Assembly (NCBI RefSeq): GCF_000711725.1
Contig: NZ_JONP01000034.1
Span: 1 to 36,874 of the forward strand
Direction of reading: 5' to 3'
DNA: 36,874 nt
Source of the DNA: Roseomonas aerilata DSM 19363
GTDB lineage: Bacteria; Pseudomonadota; Alphaproteobacteria; Acetobacterales; Acetobacteraceae
Both the position numbers and the translations under genes were made by a program. Below, in pieces: positions 7,260 to 13,950 of the stretch. The stretch's first letter is position 1. Each line of letters starts with the position of its first letter. A model generated the notes under the pieces. It saw nothing but the letters and a program-made list of their open reading frames with translations, was not told the origin of the DNA and ran no database searches.

Positions 7260-7556
7260 ATGCCGGCAGTTCGACAGACCGACGAATACGCTGCTTGGTT
7301 CCAGGCCCTTCGGGATACCTCGGCCAAGGTGCGAATATTCCGGCGAATTGAGCGCCTGTCTAATGGCCTGATGGGGGACGTGAAGGCCGTTGGTGCCGGC
7401 GTATCGGAAGTGCGGATCGATTGTGGTCCTGGATACCGGGTCTATTTCGCCCAGCGCGGGACGGTGCTGATCGTCTTGTTGTGCGGTGGCGACAAGGACT
7501 CTCAGGACCGCGACATTGCCAGGGCTAAGGCGCTGGCAGCGGATTTGGAGGACTGA
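7260..7556 (+). CDS. HigB/RelE-superfamily toxin (phage Gp49-like)
   Basis: A 98-residue type II toxin, probably a ribosome-dependent mRNA interferase. It has the features of the putative addiction-module killer family: an N-terminal helix (TDEYAAWFQALRD), ARIFRRIERLS-like basic helix (here VRIFRRIERLSNGLMGDVKAVG), VSEVRIDCGPGYRVYFAQRG and VLIVLLCGGDKDSQDRDIARAKALA. The central GPGYRVYF strand and terminal LLCGGDKxxQ motif are diagnostic. The gene precedes its antitoxin, the usual order in the HigBA-like group. The toxin is full length, so the operon is probably active and stabilises the plasmid. Confidence 0.88.
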   Translation: MPAVRQTDEYAAWFQALRDTSAKVRIFRRIERLSNGLMGDVKAVGAGVSEVRIDCGPGYRVYFAQRGTVLIVLLCGGDKDSQDRDIARAKALAADLED

Positions 7557-7589
7557 CGATCCTTCTACAGATTGAACGGAGGACTGATC

Positions 7590-7886
7590 ATGACGACTAA
7601 GACCCGTCCGTGGGATCCGGCCGAAGTACTCGACACTCCCGAGATGCAGGCCGAGTACCTGTCTCTCGTGTTGGCTGATGGTGACCCCTCTGAGGTTGCC
7701 CGCGCGCTTGGCATCGTTGCCCGTGCCCGCGGCATGACTGGTGTTGCCAGAACTGCTGGTGTCAGCCGTGAGAGCCTTTATCGCGCACTGAGTGAGAACG
7801 GGAATCCTGAACTCTCGACGCTTATGCGTGTCATGAGCGGCATGGGGCTGAGGCTTGCGGTGGTGCCAGCAGAGACGGTGGGGTGA
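7590..7886 (+). CDS. HigA-like antitoxin with HTH domain
   Basis: A 98-residue antitoxin partnered with the toxin at 7260. The start is ATG 7590, preceded by GGAGG at 7578-7582. The N-terminus WDPAEVLDTPEMQAEYLSLVLADGDPSEVARALGIVARARG is the toxin-binding part of the putative addiction-module antidote family. The second half (MTGVARTAGVSRESLYRALSENGNPELSTLMRVMSGMGLRL) is a lambda-repressor-type HTH that would bind the promoter dyad. It is separated from the toxin by 33 bases, so the pair is cotranscribed. It neutralises the toxin and represses the operon. Confidence 0.88.
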   Translation: MTTKTRPWDPAEVLDTPEMQAEYLSLVLADGDPSEVARALGIVARARGMTGVARTAGVSRESLYRALSENGNPELSTLMRVMSGMGLRLAVVPAETVG

Positions 7887-7899
7887 AGGCGGGGGTTGT

Positions 7900-7924
7900 A
7901 AGGAGGACAAATTGTCCTCCTTTT
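7900..7924 (+). terminator. Rho-independent terminator of the toxin-antitoxin operon
   Basis: AAGGAGGACAA at 7900-7910 pairs perfectly with TTGTCCTCCTT at 7912-7922 around a single A, and the run continues as TTTT. It lies 13 bases after the antitoxin stop. The near-zero loop means the outermost pairs form the functional stem. It is symmetric enough to act on both strands. Confidence 0.75.
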
Positions 7925-7988
7925 CCGCCGACACCGCCCGCCCGTAGTCCCTAGCCTGTCAGGGTCAATAGCCGGTTGGTTGGGAGGC

Positions 7989-8324
7989 TCAGCCCTCGGT
8001 GGGACGGTCGAAAAACTCGCGACTTGTGACGGTCCAGGCGCCTACCAGCACCGGCTCACCCCTGACAACGCCACGGTTTGCTAGGCACACCTTGAGCGGG
8101 TCCGTCCCAAGGATAGCGACCACGAGATGGTCTCCTTCCTGGTAGTAGCGATCAAGCGGCTTCCCGACCTCTGCAGTAAAGGCCTTGCCGTTGTGTGTGA
8201 ACGAGATCCGAAAAAGCCGCTTCTCGGGTGGGGGCACGTCCTCCCGGATGAACTGCGCTACAGCGCTCAGCACCTTTTCCGCCTGTTCGGGGTTGACCGC
8301 GGCGGGGATGAAGAATGCGACCAT
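7989..8324 (-). CDS. Unknown 111-residue protein
   Basis: It starts at ATG 8324 (MVAFFIPAAVNPEQAEKVLSAVAQFI). A strand-rich centre follows: RLFRISFTHNGKAFTAEVGKPLDRYYQEGDHLVVAILGTDPLKVCL. It ends with GEPVLVGAWTVTSREFFDRP. The pattern is of a small alpha/beta or beta-barrel cytoplasmic protein. An IS element lies 170 bases upstream and may have displaced its promoter. No function is recognised. Confidence 0.6.
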   Translation of the reverse strand: MVAFFIPAAVNPEQAEKVLSAVAQFIREDVPPPEKRLFRISFTHNGKAFTAEVGKPLDRYYQEGDHLVVAILGTDPLKVCLANRGVVRGEPVLVGAWTVTSREFFDRPTEG

Positions 8325-8555
8325 GCCAGACCTTCGCAGGCATCGAGCGCTTCCGGCAACTCTCGGTGTTGCGATCTGGTAATCTGCTTCGGCGGGACGC
8401 TCTCCTCCTCACGGCAGGATCAGCAGGCGCTTCTCCGTCTGTAAGGTCTACCAGCACGGCCAACACCAAGGAGCACTTTCTCATGGCCGTAGAGTGAGGT
8501 GGTCCCCATTCGCCGGACAGTTTGGCGGCTGGGATAAGCTCGGCTCTGGTTCTCG

Positions 8556-9410
8556 TCAGGGCGCCAATCTCTTCATCTCGCCCGCCCCATATTCCTCGTT
8601 GGGCGTGCGCCCAGCCAGGGCAGAGTGGGGACGTCGGGCATTGTAGTAGCCGATCCACCTGGCGAGCCCGGCCCGAAGCTCCGAGCCGGTCTCGAAGGCG
8701 TGCAGATAGACGCACTCGTACTTCAGGCTGCGCCAGAGCCGCTCGATGAACACGTTGTCCATCCAGCGCCCCCGCCCATCCATGGAAACACGCACCCCAG
8801 CGCGTTGCAGCACGCCGGTGAACCGCGGTGAGGTGAACTGGCTGCCCTGGTCGGTATTGAAGATCTCCGGCCGCCCATGCCCGGCCAAAGCCTCCTCCAG
8901 CGCTTCGAGGCAGAACTCCACGTCCATGGTGTTCGACACCCGCCAGGACAGCACCTTGCGGGTTGCCCAGTCCATCACCGCGACCAGGTACAGAAAGCCC
9001 CGGCGCATGGGGATGTAGGTCAAATCGGCGCACCAGACCTGGTTCGGCCGACCGATCGCCAGATCCCGCAGCAGGTAGGGAAAGACCCGGTGCTCAGGAT
9101 GCGGCACCGTGGTCCGCGGCCGCTGGTAGATCGGCGCCAGTCCCATCCTGGCCATCAACCGCCGCACCCGCTTGCGGCCGACAGTGTAGCCCTCCCGGCA
9201 GAGGTGACGCGCCATCTGGCGAGACCCGTACCAGGGCGTCTCCAAGAACTGCGCGTCGATCAGCCGCATCAGCTCCAGGTTCAGCGGCGTCTCGCCCTGG
9301 GACCGGTGGTAGAACCCCGAGCGGCTGATCGAGACCAACTCGCACTGGCGCACCACCGACAAGCTGGGGTGGTCGGGCTCGATCATCTGACGTCGTCGCT
9401 CAAGGCTCAT
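8556..9410 (-). CDS. IS3-family transposase OrfB (DDE integrase)
   Basis: A 284-residue rve-type integrase domain from ATG 9410. The HTH_21 region has the WYGSRQMARHLCREGYTVGRKRVRRLMARMGL signature. The catalytic core has D in VWCADLTYIP, D in IFNTDQGSQF and E in VFIERLWRSLKYE, the complete DDE triad. The tail carries the family's YYNARRPHSALAGRTP motif. Its ATG overlaps the OrfA stop (ATGA). OrfAB fusion normally arises by -1 frameshifting, and a run of six T at the OrfA end (GATTTTTTGG) is a plausible slippage site. It catalyses excision and integration of the element. Confidence 0.93.
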   Translation of the reverse strand: MSLERRRQMIEPDHPSLSVVRQCELVSISRSGFYHRSQGETPLNLELMRLIDAQFLETPWYGSRQMARHLCREGYTVGRKRVRRLMARMGLAPIYQRPRTTVPHPEHRVFPYLLRDLAIGRPNQVWCADLTYIPMRRGFLYLVAVMDWATRKVLSWRVSNTMDVEFCLEALEEALAGHGRPEIFNTDQGSQFTSPRFTGVLQRAGVRVSMDGRGRWMDNVFIERLWRSLKYECVYLHAFETGSELRAGLARWIGYYNARRPHSALAGRTPNEEYGAGEMKRLAP

Positions 9411-9652
9411 CGCCCGGACGCCTTGGCCAAAAAATCCCGCTCCACCACGAGCTGCCCAATCTTGGCGTGCAGCTTCTCGACATCTGCCTCCGCCGCCTTC
9501 GCGCTCTCCTGGGCCGCCGACTTGCCCGAGAACACCCCGGCCATGCCCTCCACGGCCTGGCGCTTCCACTCGCCCACCATCGTCTGGTGAATGCCATGCT
9601 TGGCCGCCAACTGCGCCGTCGTCAGCTCACCCCGCAGCGCCTCCAGCGCCAC
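9407..9652 (-). CDS. IS3-family transposase OrfA (HTH), start uncertain
   Basis: OrfA supplies the DNA-binding helix-turn-helix and leucine zipper of the IS3 transposase. It contains TTAQLAAKHGIHQTMVGEWKRQAVEGMAGVFSG, followed by a heptad-like coiled coil (EADVEKLHAKIGQLVVERDFLAKA). The GTG at 9652 gives 81 residues. In-frame coding continues upstream as GKRTRYSAEFKAKVALEALRG, the normal family N-terminus, but I find no ATG/GTG/TTG there. Translation probably begins between 9652 and about 9720 from a non-standard start, or the true start was lost. Confidence 0.85.
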   Translation of the reverse strand: MALEALRGELTTAQLAAKHGIHQTMVGEWKRQAVEGMAGVFSGKSAAQESAKAAEADVEKLHAKIGQLVVERDFLAKASGR

Positions 9653-9873
9653 CTTCGCCTTGAACTCCGCTGAATACCGCGTCCGTTTCCCGTCATCGGG
9701 TCCGTCCTTCTCAGGGCGAACCGAGCTTATCCGCCTGTCCGAATTCCGGGGACCACCTCAGAGGCAGTCGATCCGTCAGCCTTTTGCAAAAGCGTAGCGT
9801 GTACAGTCGCGATGGCAGCAGCATCAGACCCACCACAAAAAAAGCATAGATGTTTATCCCTATAGCTCTAGGA

Positions 9874-10557
9874 TTAGCTGTCGCGGGAGTTGTCTTCTTT
9901 CATTGTCTGCCGGCGAGACCAATTTACCACGCGAACATTGGTTCGCTTCTCAATCTTACGTGACTCTCTTGAGAGTCTTGAGCCAGCCATAAAGTTCCCC
10001 AAATAATGCAAACCGAGAAGAGTTGTTCCAAACAGATGAAAAAGCATTCCGCAGTAGCCGGCCGCGACGACTAAACGTCCCCATCCGTTAGTGCTCGACA
10101 AAATTTTTCTTAAAATCTCGACTTGTGACGGATTGATAATTGATAAAATCAAACCACCCCCCAAATACATTATAATACTTAGAGCTGACAGGTAAGCAAA
10201 TAGGTATCCAAGAACCTCGCGGCGGGTTGGGAAAATCGGCTCGTCTAAACCATCGAAATGGGGCCGGATTCCGCCCATTGGTCGATCAAGCGCATCGCCT
10301 GGAAAGCCAGCCACAAGCGCAAGTGCAGCCACAAAAAAAGCAGCAAGAATTTGGAGCAGCCCATTAACTTGCTGGATCAAACCAAATTCGTGCGCAAGAT
10401 TGATATCAGGAACGACAAGAAGCACACAGAAGCTAACTCCGAAGCCAACTACGGGAATCCATAGGTTTGTGGTCGTCAGCGTAGCATGACGCAGGGTAAG
10501 CCAACGGGCCCAAGTGAACAGCAGCCGTATAGGTGCGTCCGACCACCACGCCTTCAT
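9874..10557 (-). CDS. Four-TM membrane protein, second gene of an AT-rich two-gene module
   Basis: A 227-residue protein. Its ATG 10557 overlaps the stop of the upstream gene (ATGA), so the two are translated together. Four hydrophobic stretches are visible: about residues 28-52 (NLWIPVVGFGVSFCVLLVV), 65-90 (LLQILAAFFVAALALVAGF), 117-140 (YLFAYLSALSIIMYLGGGLIL) and 160-190 (VVAAGYCGMLFHLFGTTLLGL). The N- and C-termini are basic. The family is not recognised. A cytosolic sensor paired with a small membrane effector is an architecture common in abortive-infection systems. That reading is inference. Confidence 0.7.
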   Translation of the reverse strand: MKAWWSDAPIRLLFTWARWLTLRHATLTTTNLWIPVVGFGVSFCVLLVVPDINLAHEFGLIQQVNGLLQILAAFFVAALALVAGFPGDALDRPMGGIRPHFDGLDEPIFPTRREVLGYLFAYLSALSIIMYLGGGLILSIINPSQVEILRKILSSTNGWGRLVVAAGYCGMLFHLFGTTLLGLHYLGNFMAGSRLSRESRKIEKRTNVRVVNWSRRQTMKEDNSRDS

Positions 10558-11543
10558 TTTTGTGGCCTACCTTCTCTTCCAACCTCACGTACTGCGCCCA
10601 GCATCCGACTAGCAAGACGGTCAACGATAGTCTCACTTGCGTCCGGAAGGTTGCGAAATCCACTGAGGGTCACCGTACGCGTCATTGCACGCTCAAGGAG
10701 ACGTTCAGGCCTCTCTTGAGGCTCAACTTGCGTTGTACCCACTACTTCTGGCGACACTGAATTCCTCCAACGCACACGGAACCGATGCTCAGGGTATTTC
10801 CTTTTCAACCGACGGACGAACGCAACCAGCTCAGTTTGCAACTGCTCTATAGGGCCTTCGCGTACAAGCTTGAGTACGCGTCGTTCACTTATCTCGATAT
10901 AGGGATCGGCATGGTCAGCCACCATCGTCCGACGGGGGATTTGTCGAACAATCTCGATCTGCGCGGGAATCATCTCTCCCTCTTTCATCATCTGGCCAGG
11001 ATGAGCGCTAAGCATCAGCCGCGGAGCTCCTACCTTCTCCTGCCCCTCCGGAGTAATTCCTGTGACCTCTGGAAGATGCTTCTTCAATTCCGCGTCGAAT
11101 AAGCTCTGTATGCGCGTGCGTGATATACCCTCATGGTCCTCTAGCCCTACGCCATACCTCAGAGCAGTAGGGTCAGTATCAAAATCTATAATCATATGGG
11201 CGGAGATGGCCACATCGTCATCATCCGTTTTCTCTGCTGGTCGTAGGCGTCCGCCCGTTCTACTTAAATACATCTGTGCTGCGGTGTTAGGGTCCGCTAA
11301 CGTCCAGAGTATGCACAAATATTTTTCTCGACGACTGACCTTCGCATCCATGAGGTAGAGACGTCTGCGGGAACTGTCTGCTTCGTCGCAGATGTGGTTT
11401 CGAGCAGCTGCGGCAGCCGTAACGGCTTGACATAGCCGCTCAAAGTCCACTGCTTGAAGAGCAGCTAAGGGCGTTCCGTGCGCGCGTGCAACTCCAAGGC
11501 TAAAATCATAAATTTTGACGTCTCGTTCTGTATGATTGGCCAT
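10554..11543 (-). CDS. Soluble protein of unknown function, first gene of the two-gene module
   Basis: A 329-residue protein from ATG 11543 (ANHTERDVKIYDFSLGVARA). A TTG seven codons earlier is an alternative. The N-terminal alpha/beta part includes RLYLMDAKVSRREKYLCILWTLADP. An acidic patch (EKTDDDDVAISAHMIIDFD) precedes a conserved-looking helix, YGVGLEDHEGISRTRIQSLFDAELKKHLPE. The C-terminus is strand-rich with basic residues (LVAFVRRLKRKYPEHRFRVRW). There is no signal peptide or membrane helix. It is coupled to a 4-TM protein, has lower GC than the plasmid backbone, and sits beside an IS, which suggests acquired cargo. No catalytic motif is evident. Confidence 0.7.
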   Translation of the reverse strand: MANHTERDVKIYDFSLGVARAHGTPLAALQAVDFERLCQAVTAAAAARNHICDEADSSRRRLYLMDAKVSRREKYLCILWTLADPNTAAQMYLSRTGGRLRPAEKTDDDDVAISAHMIIDFDTDPTALRYGVGLEDHEGISRTRIQSLFDAELKKHLPEVTGITPEGQEKVGAPRLMLSAHPGQMMKEGEMIPAQIEIVRQIPRRTMVADHADPYIEISERRVLKLVREGPIEQLQTELVAFVRRLKRKYPEHRFRVRWRNSVSPEVVGTTQVEPQERPERLLERAMTRTVTLSGFRNLPDASETIVDRLASRMLGAVREVGREGRPQK

Positions 11544-11891
11544 AGCTCGAATCGTTCTGGACAATGGAGCTTAAGATCACACGAGCGACTGGCCTATGAC
11601 AGAGAAGGAAGCTGTTCAGCAAACTCGGGGCGGCCACGATTGTCGGTCTATATGCCTACCTCGCTGATCATACCATCCAGCAACGGCTTGATCCCCGGTG
11701 GCTCTGGACGCCTACTCCGTCAGAGCCAACAGCCGGTTGGGCGTTTCTCCACGCACAATCGTTGCGGTCCTGCCCCTCGTCTCCAACAGCGGTTCCGCCA
11801 CCCCTTGGGCACGACCGGCGCCGGCAGCCGCGGCTCCTCTTCACTACTCTCCACCCCGCCGCCGATCCGTGCCGATCTGGCCAGCCTCCAC
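11544..11891. other. Intergenic region upstream of the two-gene module
   Basis: It lies between the lpxR-like stop and the start of the two-gene module and has no credible gene on either strand. It should hold the promoter of the module. I see no strong repeat or terminator in it. Confidence 0.35.
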
Positions 11892-12920
11892 TCAGAAGCG
11901 GAAGGAGGCGCTGAAAGCGCCGAAGGACTGGCGACCGCGCTGGCCGTAGAACTCCTCGCTGCGCAGGACCTGGGTGTAGGCAAAACGCACTCCGCGCCAC
12001 AGCACCGCGACACCGGCCTGGGCATCCCCCACGAAGGGGCGCTTGTCCACGCTCGGGCTGTCGCGGAAAGTGTTGCCGTCGAGGAAGATGTCGCGAGCCA
12101 CGGCCCGACCCTCCACCCCGCCGAAGATGTACCAGCCGAACTCCTGTCGCGGCTGAAAGAAGCCAGAACCGGCCAACGCCGGGCGAATGCGAACCGGGCC
12201 CCAATCAGCCTCCAGCCCTTGACCAATTCGCAGCGAGCCGCCAGCCGCGACGTAGGTCTGCACGTTCCCCAGCGCCACCGCCGCCACTGGGATGGCCTCG
12301 GCCTGCACGCCGCCAAGGCTGCCAAGTGGGACGCGCCAGCGTCGCTCCAGCAAGGCGGTTAGCGCCAGCTCATCCTTCAGCTGACGGTCCCAGCCATTGG
12401 CTCTGCGGACGTTGATGAGGTCGTGGTAGTTGTTCTGCACAAACTCGCCGCCTGCTGAGGGGCCGATTACGCCGATCTGCACTTCCAACAGCGTCTGAGT
12501 GCGCTCAGTACTGCGGCTGAGGCTGGCTGCCCCATAGAGATAGCCGGCATACGGGCGATCGCGCGGGTCGGGGACACGCCGGTCCGTATCCTGCGGCGTG
12601 TAGATGTTCTGGCCAAGGGACACGCCCCAGCGCAGATTTCCGGGACCAAGAAGGAAGTCGAGCCGCTCGTCCAGCCCAGCCAGCGGGCGGGGCAGGTTGG
12701 CTGAGGGGGACTGCCATGTGAGCAGCAAGCCATTGGTGTAGTAGCGGTCGCTGCCGCCGAAGAGGTCGTTCTCGACGGTCGCGCTGAGGGTGCCCTGCCA
12801 ATCCGGAAGTTCCTGGCCGGCGCCAGTTCTGACGGGAGTAAGTGCCTGACCCTCCGCCGTGACAGGCGAGGCCAAAGCCAGAAGAAGAGCTAGGGCTGAC
12901 GGCAGAGCAGACTTCGGCAA
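11892..12920 (-). CDS. lpxR: LpxR-family lipid A 3'-O-deacylase (outer-membrane beta-barrel)
   Basis: It removes the 3'-linked acyloxyacyl chain of lipid A at the outer membrane, which reduces endotoxin recognition in the known family. The start TTG 12920 follows AGGAA by 7 bases and begins a signal peptide (LPKSALPSALALLLALASPVTAEGQA); upstream codons also stay open to GTG 13001. About residues 47-67 carry the family signature ATVENDLFGGSDRYYTNGL with the Asn-Asp active-site pair. The NNYHDLIN segment supplies the catalytic His near residue 166, and DRPYAGYLYG is conserved. Strands end in FGAFSASFRF, with the terminal Phe of outer-membrane barrels. The length of 342 residues is normal. Plasmid carriage suggests an accessory envelope trait. 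Confidence 0.88.
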   Translation of the reverse strand: MPKSALPSALALLLALASPVTAEGQALTPVRTGAGQELPDWQGTLSATVENDLFGGSDRYYTNGLLLTWQSPSANLPRPLAGLDERLDFLLGPGNLRWGVSLGQNIYTPQDTDRRVPDPRDRPYAGYLYGAASLSRSTERTQTLLEVQIGVIGPSAGGEFVQNNYHDLINVRRANGWDRQLKDELALTALLERRWRVPLGSLGGVQAEAIPVAAVALGNVQTYVAAGGSLRIGQGLEADWGPVRIRPALAGSGFFQPRQEFGWYIFGGVEGRAVARDIFLDGNTFRDSPSVDKRPFVGDAQAGVAVLWRGVRFAYTQVLRSEEFYGQRGRQSFGAFSASFRF

Positions 12921-13351
12921 AGCAATGTTCCTGGGGTTCGATGGCGGCGTGCTGGTATCGGCGGCCCTCCGATGCGGGAAACCAAGCCTTCGGACAAGCA
13001 CGCTTGAAAACTTTCAGGCAGCCTGCAGCAAAGCCCTCTACCCCCTCATTTTCGGCCCTTTTTGAGGGCGGGAAGTTGCCACGGGGCTCTCACGGCAAAA
13101 TCCCCGCCACCCTACTGGCTGAGGCAGCGGCGACGGACCTACACACCCACCGCGGATCCACTTGCGAACCTGCCGCGCGATCTGGCGAGCCTCGGCGCCT
13201 TCGCGGCTGAAATGCCCGTGGCGGAAGTTGCCGTGCCTCACCGGCTTGGGCGCCTCCACCGGCCGACGCAGTGCGACATAGCGGGCCCAGCCCGAGGGCA
13301 GGTTCCGACCAAACAAGTGGTGTCTCACCCTGAGATTTCGCCGTTCAGTTC
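12921..13351. other. Gap between the lpxR-like gene and the replication operon
   Basis: No convincing gene. The upper part (12921-13001) is an open extension of the lpxR frame and may be 5' leader. The rest is GC-rich with no clear repeat. The replication operon above ends at 13352, so it should contain that operon's terminator and the lpxR promoter, but I could not identify either with confidence. Confidence 0.35.
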
Positions 13352-13603
13352 TCAACCGTCCGGAACGGCGCTGCTACCTTCGTCGTAAAGGTAGAGGGTC
13401 AGCGGCACGGCGAAGGAGGATGCCCAGGCAACAGCGTCAGTCAGCGAAACACCCTTCTGAGTTGCAAAACCGGGCTCTCGATAGTCGTGCGGAGCTTGAT
13501 CGCCCTCGGCAAGCGAGTTGTCGTGCCACGTCGGCTCAGCAATCACGTCGATGCGCTTCCACCGGTAGGGGTTCCCTCGCCGGTCGATGATGTTGAGGAT
13601 CAC
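13352..13603 (-). CDS. Unknown 83-residue protein
   Basis: It begins at GTG 13603 (ILNIIDRRGNPYRWKRIDVIAEPTWHDN). It continues QKGVSLTDAVAWASSFAVPLTLYLYDEGSSA. The strand-turn-strand start and the aromatic, strand-like end suggest a small compact domain. It is the last gene of the long minus-strand operon that carries the primase-helicase protein. The function is unknown. Confidence 0.55.
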   Translation of the reverse strand: MILNIIDRRGNPYRWKRIDVIAEPTWHDNSLAEGDQAPHDYREPGFATQKGVSLTDAVAWASSFAVPLTLYLYDEGSSAVPDG

Positions 13604-13651
13604 GGCGCCTTCACCCGGATCCGGTCAGGGCCGCGCACCTTCGCCATCCCC

Positions 13652-13918
13652 TCAGCAGTCGGCCGGCGGATACAGCGCATCGCCCAGCCCGGCGACAGGC
13701 CCAGCTGCGGCCAGGAAGCGCACCACCGCCGTCGCCACAGCCCGCGGATCCCGCTCTCCCTGGTCTAGCAGCGCCAGGCGCTCAAGCGCAGCCAGCGTGG
13801 ATCGTTCAATCTCTATCGGTACGAGCAACGCGCCCCGACGGCGCCTCTCGCGAAAAGCCTCCTGCCGCTCGCGGTGCCGCTGTAGGCGCTCCGCCTCGAC
13901 CAATTTTTCACTATCCAT
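13652..13918 (-). CDS. Unknown 88-residue basic protein
   Basis: It starts at ATG 13918, 33 bases after the primase-helicase stop. The N-terminal half is a highly charged helix (DSEKLVEAERLQRHRERQEAFRERRRRGAL), followed by VPIEIERSTLAALERLALLDQGERDPRAVATAVVRFLAAAG. The latter resembles a ribbon-helix-helix pattern (a strand VPIEIE and two helices), so it may bind DNA. Its place directly after the replication gene would suit a replication or copy-control accessory. This is inference. Confidence 0.55.
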   Translation of the reverse strand: MDSEKLVEAERLQRHRERQEAFRERRRRGALLVPIEIERSTLAALERLALLDQGERDPRAVATAVVRFLAAAGPVAGLGDALYPPADC

Positions 13919-13950
13919 ATCCGTTAAATCCCTCTGTTTGGGGCCTGTTC

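Larger units (their letters stand above)
8495..9760. mobile_element. Complete IS3-family insertion sequence (1,266 bp)
   Basis: Both ends carry the inverted repeat TGAGGTGGTCCCC (8495-8507 and, inverted, 9748-9760). The similarity extends inward through GGACAG and GATAAGCTCGG. GAG flanks both sides (8492-8494 and 9761-9763), a 3-bp target duplication typical of IS3-family elements. Inside are orfA (HTH) and orfB (DDE integrase) on the minus strand. The intact ends and duplication point to a recent insertion. The flanks, when rejoined, do not restore any gene I can recognise, so it landed in an intergenic region. Confidence 0.92.

Noticed and set aside
8877-9590. Long plus-strand frame across the insertion sequence
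   Set aside because: The minus strand carries intact OrfA and OrfB with DDE residues.
9761-9873. Small frame crossing the site where the IS inserted, considered as a disrupted gene
   Set aside because: Rejoining the flanks without the IS gives only a short frame with no start codon or recognisable product.
10554-11543. Assignment of the two-gene module to the Kiwa defence system
   Set aside because: Kiwa has the membrane protein first and a DUF4868 partner; gene order and sequence motifs here do not match well enough.
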